In this document: piece by piece, positions 59,466 through 64,000 of the stretch
Position numbering within the stretch: the stretch's first letter is position 1
Layout: each line of letters begins with the position of its first letter
Source: Lachnoclostridium sp. An169
Lineage (GTDB): Bacteria > Bacillota > Clostridia > Lachnospirales > Lachnospiraceae
Direction of reading: 5' to 3'
DNA length: 64,000 nt
NCBI RefSeq assembly: GCF_002160525.1
Contig: NZ_NFKT01000021.1
Span: 1 to 64,000 of the forward strand
Translations under genes and position numbers: made by a program
The notes under the pieces: generated by a model
What the model was told of the DNA's origin: nothing
Seen by the model: the letters and a program-made list of their open reading frames with translations, nothing else
The model's database searches: none

Positions 59466-60407
59466 TCACATAAAATCGAAAGGACTGCCGTCCTGCTCCT
59501 TTTTCGGCTTTTCCGGCGGGTTCGGATCCCCCCAGTCCCGCATTTTCTGAATCAGGACAAACATCGCCGAACAGATAAACGCGCTGACAATCACCGCTGC
59601 CGCCATCCGTTCCGCGCCGCCTCCCAGCCAGTCGAACACGCCGGTCTCCGTGAACACCACCGAACCGCTGTTCAGCAGGATGTGCAGGAAAACCGGTGCT
59701 TTCACCGAGCCGAACTTCTCATACAGATAGGAGAGAAGGATTCCCAGAAGGAAGCTGTACACAAGCTGTATCATGTTGGTATGCATCAGTGCAAAGAACA
59801 CCGAAGACCAGAGCGCCGAGTAGAAAAACCCCCTGTTTTCCCTGTACCTGCGGAACATCACACCCCGGAACATCATTTCCTCCGCAACCGGCGAAATAAT
59901 GCCAAGACAGATCAGTTCCACCGGGAAGGAAGAACTGTACACCGCCGCCGTCGCGTCCTGGTACTGCGGATCATAAAGGACAAGCTGTACCATTGCCGAC
60001 AGGCATGTCACTCCGATGCATCCGACAATTCCCATAACCGCCACCGGCCAGTATTTCGAGACCGGCGCTTTCTTCCACTGAGGAATGTTGTACGTGACTT
60101 CCAGCTGTCTGTCCTTCCGAAAGAGAATCACCGTCATAATCAGAGTGCCGAGGGCGGCTGCCGCAGTGATCTGTGCCTGGTAACTCATCACCTGCCTCAG
60201 CAGCGTCTCCATCGCCGATACATAGAACTCGGCAAATTCTTTCTGTGAAGAGACACTGCCCGAACTCAGTTCTCTGAGCATATCCGACATCGTCGGGACG
60301 GCGATCACAAGCTCCACCACCACAATCACAGCCATCTGGATCAGCCAGTACCCGAGCAGAGGTCCCGCCAGGGACCAGAATGAACTTTTTCTGCGAATTT
60401 GATTCAT
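59466..60407 (-). CDS. CPBP-family intramembrane metalloprotease
   Basis: 313 residues with about eight transmembrane helices. The family motifs are AEEMMFRGVMFRR (EExxxR) and FFALMHTN (a histidine ligand), with a third conserved polar segment after them. Members process prenylated or bacteriocin-related substrates; the substrate here is unknown. It directly follows the AlaX gene (no gap), suggesting cotranscription. Confidence 0.88.
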   Translation of the reverse strand: MNQIRRKSSFWSLAGPLLGYWLIQMAVIVVVELVIAVPTMSDMLRELSSGSVSSQKEFAEFYVSAMETLLRQVMSYQAQITAAAALGTLIMTVILFRKDRQLEVTYNIPQWKKAPVSKYWPVAVMGIVGCIGVTCLSAMVQLVLYDPQYQDATAAVYSSSFPVELICLGIISPVAEEMMFRGVMFRRYRENRGFFYSALWSSVFFALMHTNMIQLVYSFLLGILLSYLYEKFGSVKAPVFLHILLNSGSVVFTETGVFDWLGGGAERMAAAVIVSAFICSAMFVLIQKMRDWGDPNPPEKPKKEQDGSPFDFM

Positions 60408-61610
60408 CTACAGATTCCCCGCTTTCTCAAGAATCCACTCCCTCATAGCACTGCTCTTTCCATTTGCCGTTCCCTGGACCATCTCCGGCCTGCCTCCGCC
60501 TTTTCCGTCAAACGCAGCATTGAACTCCTTCGCCAGAGCCCGCACATCCGCCTTTCTGCTTCCGATAACATAGCGGTAGCCATCCTCATCGTTTCCGCCG
60601 AATACAGCGCACAGCACCCGGTCCTTTTCAAGCACGGAGTTCATCAGAAGCCGCATGGAATCCATGTTTCCCTCTTCCACGAACTCACAGACAACCGCCG
60701 CATCATCCGAGATATTCTGCGCTTTCATCAGGACTATTTTTTTCTCCTTTTCCCCCAGTTCATATTTCAGGGCAGAACATTCTTCCCTCAGATGAGAAAC
60801 CGCCCCGGCAATCTCATTTTCCTTTGCGCAGAGCATGGCAGAGATCTTTCCTGCCTCCTGCTGCTTCTTTTCATAATCCAGAAGAGCCCGGATACCGCAG
60901 AGCATGGTAACACGGACGCCGCCCTTGTACCTCTGCACATTTGTCAGCTTGATCACGCCGATCTCACCGGTGTACTTCACATGGGGCGCACAGCAGGCGC
61001 AGACATCGTACCCCGGAATCACAACGATCCTGACCTGTCCTTCGATCTCGATCTTGCTCCGGTATTCCATCTTCTCCAGCTCTTCCTCCGTGGGATAAAG
61101 CACCTGCACTTCCAGATTTTCCCAGACCGCCCGGTTCGCCTCCCGCTCAATCCCGAGCAGATCTTTCTCCGTCAGTTCTCCGTTGAAATCCATGGTGCAG
61201 TCTTCACTTCCAAGATGGAACCCTACATTATTATAGCCATATTTCCCATGCACCAGTCCGGAGACGATATGCTCTCCGGTATGCTGCTGCATCTTCATAA
61301 AACGCTCTTCCCAGTCAATCTTCCCTGTCACCTGTTCTCCCATTTCCAGAGGAGCATCTGTAATATGGAAGATATGTCCGTCTTTCTCCCGGACATCCAG
61401 TACACGGGCGCCGCCGAGCACACCTTTGTCGGAATACTGTCCGCCTCCTTCCGGAAAGAAAGCCGTGCGGTCCAGCTCCACCTCGTACTTCCCGGCATCC
61501 CCGCTCTCTGCCTTTTCCCGGCCGTCGTCCTTTCCGCAGGGACGGCAGGCAGTCACCGCCGCCGTAAATTCACGCAGATGACTGTCCCGGTAAAATAATT
61601 TTTCTGTCAT
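60408..61610 (-). CDS. Alanyl-tRNA editing protein (AlaX-L type)
   Basis: 400 residues. The zinc site of the editing domain is HTGEH (H110, H114) and CACCAPH (C206/C207, H210), with FFPEGGGQYSD as in AlaRS. A C-terminal DHHA1-like domain (HLREECSALKYELGEKE, IAGAVS..) follows. There is no aminoacylation domain, so it hydrolyses mischarged Ser- or Gly-tRNA(Ala) in trans. It lies 9 bases after argS. Confidence 0.92.
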   Translation of the reverse strand: MTEKLFYRDSHLREFTAAVTACRPCGKDDGREKAESGDAGKYEVELDRTAFFPEGGGQYSDKGVLGGARVLDVREKDGHIFHITDAPLEMGEQVTGKIDWEERFMKMQQHTGEHIVSGLVHGKYGYNNVGFHLGSEDCTMDFNGELTEKDLLGIEREANRAVWENLEVQVLYPTEEELEKMEYRSKIEIEGQVRIVVIPGYDVCACCAPHVKYTGEIGVIKLTNVQRYKGGVRVTMLCGIRALLDYEKKQQEAGKISAMLCAKENEIAGAVSHLREECSALKYELGEKEKKIVLMKAQNISDDAAVVCEFVEEGNMDSMRLLMNSVLEKDRVLCAVFGGNDEDGYRYVIGSRKADVRALAKEFNAAFDGKGGGRPEMVQGTANGKSSAMREWILEKAGNL

Positions 61611-61619
61611 TTCTTTCTT

Positions 61620-63386
61620 CTACATCCTTTCCGGAGCTTCGAATCCAAGCAGGTCAATACATGTCTCAAGCACGCGCTTTGCGAGAACAAGAAGAGCGAT
61701 ATACCCTGCCTTCTTCTCCTCATCTTCCTCGGAGAGGATCTTTGTCTCGTGATAGAACTTGTTGAACTCATTCGCCAGTTCGTAAATATAGGCGCAGATC
61801 TTGTGGGGCGCTGTCTCGGAATACACCGTGTTAATCACATCGTTGAACTTGAGTACCTGCAGCATCAATGATTTTTCGTATGCATCTGCTGCCGGAGTAA
61901 TGCAGATATTTTCCAGGCTTCCGCCGTTTTCCGTATATTTATTCAGGATCGACTTGATCCGGACAATCGTATACAGAATATACGGTCCTGTATTTCCCTC
62001 AAAGGATGTAAACCGGTCCACATCGAAAATATAGTCCTTGGAAGCCTGGTTCGACAGATCCCCGTACTTGATAGCTGCAAGACCGACAGTCTCCGCGGTC
62101 TTCTTCGCATCCTCTTCCTCCACGGTCCGGTTGTCGATGATCTTCTTGTACATCTCCTCATCGATCTCCCGGATCAGGTTCTCCAGACGCATTACCCCGC
62201 CCTCTCTCGTCTTGAAGGGCTTTCCGTCTTTCCCGTTCATGGTTCCGAATCCGAGGAATTTCAGCTCTGTCTCCGGGCGGACAATCCCCGTCTTCTTCGC
62301 GCAGCGGAACACCTGGATGAAATGGAGCTCCTGCCGCTTGTCCACTACATAGATCACCTCGTCCGGATGATAGTCCTGCTCCCGTTCCACAAGAGTCGCC
62401 AGATCGGTTGTATCATACAGTGCCGCGCCGTCTGACTTGAGGATCATGCAGGGAGGCACTTCCTTATTGTCCGTCTCTTCCTGGACGTCAACCACCAGAG
62501 CGCCCTCATCGTAGCGCGCATAGCCTTCGCTCTTCAGACGTTCCACCATATCCCGGATGTACTGCTGGGCGTCCGCCTCCCCTTTCCAGAGATCGAACTC
62601 CACGTTCAGCTTCTCATAGTTTTTCTTCAGGTCTGTCACCGATACATTCATAATATGGTTCCAGATCGCCCGGTATCCCCGGTATCCATTCTGCAGAAGA
62701 TAGGTAGCATGCAATGCTTCCTCTCTGTAATCTTCGTGTTCTTTCGCGTAGGCACTTGCCGTGGGATAGATCTCTTCCAGCTCGCTGATCGTAAACGGAG
62801 CCTCCTTCGGATACTCACCTTCAAAACTCTCGTCAAAATAGGGCAGGTCCGGCCTGCGCTTTTTCAGCTCGGTGATAATCAGCCCCATCTGGTATCCCCA
62901 GTCTCCCAGGTGAATATCTCCGATCACTTTATTGCCCTTATATCTCATGATGCGCTTGACGCTCTCTCCGATGATCGCCGAGCGCAGATGTCCGACATGG
63001 AGCGGCTTCGCCACATTCGGTCCGCCGTAATCAATGATAACAGTGCGGGGATTCTCCTCTTCCTCCACACCGAGTTTTTCTTCTTTCGCCATGTCATTCA
63101 GATAGCGTGCTACATATTCCGGCGCCAGTTTCAGATTGATAAATCCCGGTTTCACTACCTCCGCCGACTCAAAGCAGGCACTGTCTTTCAGTCCCGCCAC
63201 AACTTCCTCCGCAATCATAAACGGAGCTTTCTTATACTTCTTCGCCCCCGCCATCGCACCATTGCACTGGTACTCGCACAGATCCGGACGGTTGGACAAT
63301 GTCACCTTCGCAAGCTCCTCATCATATCCCGCGCTGCGGAAGGCCTCTCTCATCTCTATGCTGATCAGATCCAGTAATGTCTTCAA
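61620..63386 (-). CDS. argS: Arginyl-tRNA synthetase
   Basis: 588 residues. The HIGH-type motif is HVGHL (in PLHVGHLRSAIIGES) and the KMSKS-like loop is KPFKTREGG. The C-terminal anticodon-binding DALR domain ends with DLLGFEAPERM. The start is TTG at 63386; the ATG 7 bases before it (ATGAAATTTG) is in another frame. It charges tRNA(Arg). Confidence 0.97.
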   Translation of the reverse strand: MKTLLDLISIEMREAFRSAGYDEELAKVTLSNRPDLCEYQCNGAMAGAKKYKKAPFMIAEEVVAGLKDSACFESAEVVKPGFINLKLAPEYVARYLNDMAKEEKLGVEEEENPRTVIIDYGGPNVAKPLHVGHLRSAIIGESVKRIMRYKGNKVIGDIHLGDWGYQMGLIITELKKRRPDLPYFDESFEGEYPKEAPFTISELEEIYPTASAYAKEHEDYREEALHATYLLQNGYRGYRAIWNHIMNVSVTDLKKNYEKLNVEFDLWKGEADAQQYIRDMVERLKSEGYARYDEGALVVDVQEETDNKEVPPCMILKSDGAALYDTTDLATLVEREQDYHPDEVIYVVDKRQELHFIQVFRCAKKTGIVRPETELKFLGFGTMNGKDGKPFKTREGGVMRLENLIREIDEEMYKKIIDNRTVEEEDAKKTAETVGLAAIKYGDLSNQASKDYIFDVDRFTSFEGNTGPYILYTIVRIKSILNKYTENGGSLENICITPAADAYEKSLMLQVLKFNDVINTVYSETAPHKICAYIYELANEFNKFYHETKILSEEDEEKKAGYIALLVLAKRVLETCIDLLGFEAPERM

Positions 63387-63443
63387 ATTTCATTCACTCT
63401 CCTTTGTCTGGAGCGTCCTGTGTATACGGACGCTATCTTAATA

Positions 63444-63472
63444 AGTATAACATGCATGGTTTGCGGCGGCAA
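63444..63472 (-). promoter_or_regulatory. Promoter of argS operon
   Basis: TTGCCG, 17-base spacer, TATACT, read leftward about 60 bases before the argS start. The short leader leaves no room for a T-box. Confidence 0.78.
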
Positions 63473-63482
63473 TGTAAAATTT

Positions 63483-63538
63483 GTACCCTGCCTTAAAAAC
63501 GTGTGAAAAATCATGCAAACGCTTTAAAAGCAGGGTAC
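63483..63538 (-). terminator. Terminator of the hydrogenase gene
   Basis: GTACCCTGC and GCAGGGTAC form a stem with further pairing of TTTTAAA and TTTAAGG, followed leftward by AAATTTTAC. Confidence 0.6.
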
Positions 63539-63584
63539 AGATATATCTTATTTGTTTCCGTATCGGTCTGTCACGCGGAAGAGC

Positions 63585-64000
63585 CTAATTCACAGTCCTC
63601 TTCACATATGTGGTATGCAGGATATGATGTGCCTTCTCGCTTCCCGGATGTCCCAGATACTCGTCATACAGTTTCTTGATGGACGGGTTCTCGTGGGACT
63701 TGCGGACCGACTTCGCCGCATCGTTGTCATACAGCGCTTTCGCCCGGATCGCACGGACGTCCTCAAAGTTTCTCACATCCGCATGCACCTGGGGCTGTCC
63801 GCCGCCGTTTACGCATCCGCCCGGGCAGCACATGATCTCCACGAAGTGGTAATCCGCCTCGCCGGCACGGATCTTATCCATGATCATCTTTGCGTTGCTT
63901 AAGCCCGAAGCCACCGCAACCTTCACATCCATTCCGGCCACATTGTAAGTAGCCTCCTTGATGCCTTCGGTTCCGCGGACCTCCGAGAACTCCACTTTCT
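63585..64000 (-). CDS. [FeFe]-hydrogenase, C-terminal part
   Basis: 138 residues lie inside the window; the gene continues to the right. The H-cluster motif MCCPGGCVNGGGQP provides the ligand that joins the cubane and the 2Fe site. The iron-hydrogenase small domain follows (SVRKSHENPSIKKLYDEYLG, HHILHTTYVKR). It likely belongs to an NADH-dependent or electron-bifurcating hydrogenase making H2 in fermentation. Confidence 0.93.
   Translation of the reverse strand, partial: KVEFSEVRGTEGIKEATYNVAGMDVKVAVASGLSNAKMIMDKIRAGEADYHFVEIMCCPGGCVNGGGQPQVHADVRNFEDVRAIRAKALYDNDAAKSVRKSHENPSIKKLYDEYLGHPGSEKAHHILHTTYVKRTVN

Noticed and set aside
63387-63480. T-box riboswitch before argS
   Set aside because: The promoter leaves only about 60 leader bases, without specifier loop or T-box sequence.

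Overview
The window looks like the chromosome of a gut Clostridia bacterium, most likely Lachnospiraceae (Bacillota). The grounds are the gene content (rpsB-tsf, gltBD, argS with an AlaX-type editing protein, an [FeFe]-hydrogenase), strong AGGAGG ribosome-binding sites, consensus sigma-A promoters with 17-base spacers, and an integrative element of the Tn1549/CTn type. No rRNA, tRNA or CRISPR array was seen.

1-17 kb: a leftward, GC-rich, operon-like run whose first gene starts at 12680. It encodes an FHA protein with a zinc ribbon, a membrane PP2C phosphatase, a membrane trypsin-like protease with a cytoplasmic FHA domain, small membrane proteins, two paralogous zinc-ribbon Ser/Thr kinases with one transmembrane segment and an ectodomain, a double zinc-ribbon protein and two paralogous secreted proteins with Cys/His repeats. 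Next to it are two paralogous lipoproteins, a membrane protein and an MFS-type/LuxR fusion regulator. Three copies of a palindromic leader element precede three transcription starts here, each in the direction of its gene. This set is the best candidate for an undescribed system.

17-20 kb: a double-HTH regulator, a small sortase-anchored pilin-like protein, and a junction where a sortase and an ABC permease are both cut, followed by a VanY-type carboxypeptidase and a stand-alone winged-helix protein.

20-49 kb: an integrative conjugative element remnant read leftward. It holds a CHAP/lysozyme hydrolase, class B sortase, VirB4, PrgI, a VirB6/TrbL-like protein, Maff2, the C-terminal stub of a VirD4 coupling protein, a 2500-residue methylase/helicase with an overprinted tnpV, a replication-type HTH protein, and a ten-repeat SpaA adhesin that has lost its N-terminus. 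Within it lie an AbrB/PIN toxin-antitoxin pair, a LytTR/GHKL two-component system with a cut ABC ATPase, and a cut DUF4411-PIN/ImmA pair. No relaxase or integrase is present, so the element is probably not mobile by itself. An iteron-like cluster of TTGGGGGA motifs lies at its right edge, next to the tsf terminator.

49-64 kb: ordinary core chromosome, all leftward: tsf, rpsB, a NlpC/P60 hydrolase, gltD, gltB, a CPBP protease, an alanyl-tRNA editing protein, argS and the end of an [FeFe]-hydrogenase. Promoters and terminators are clear here.
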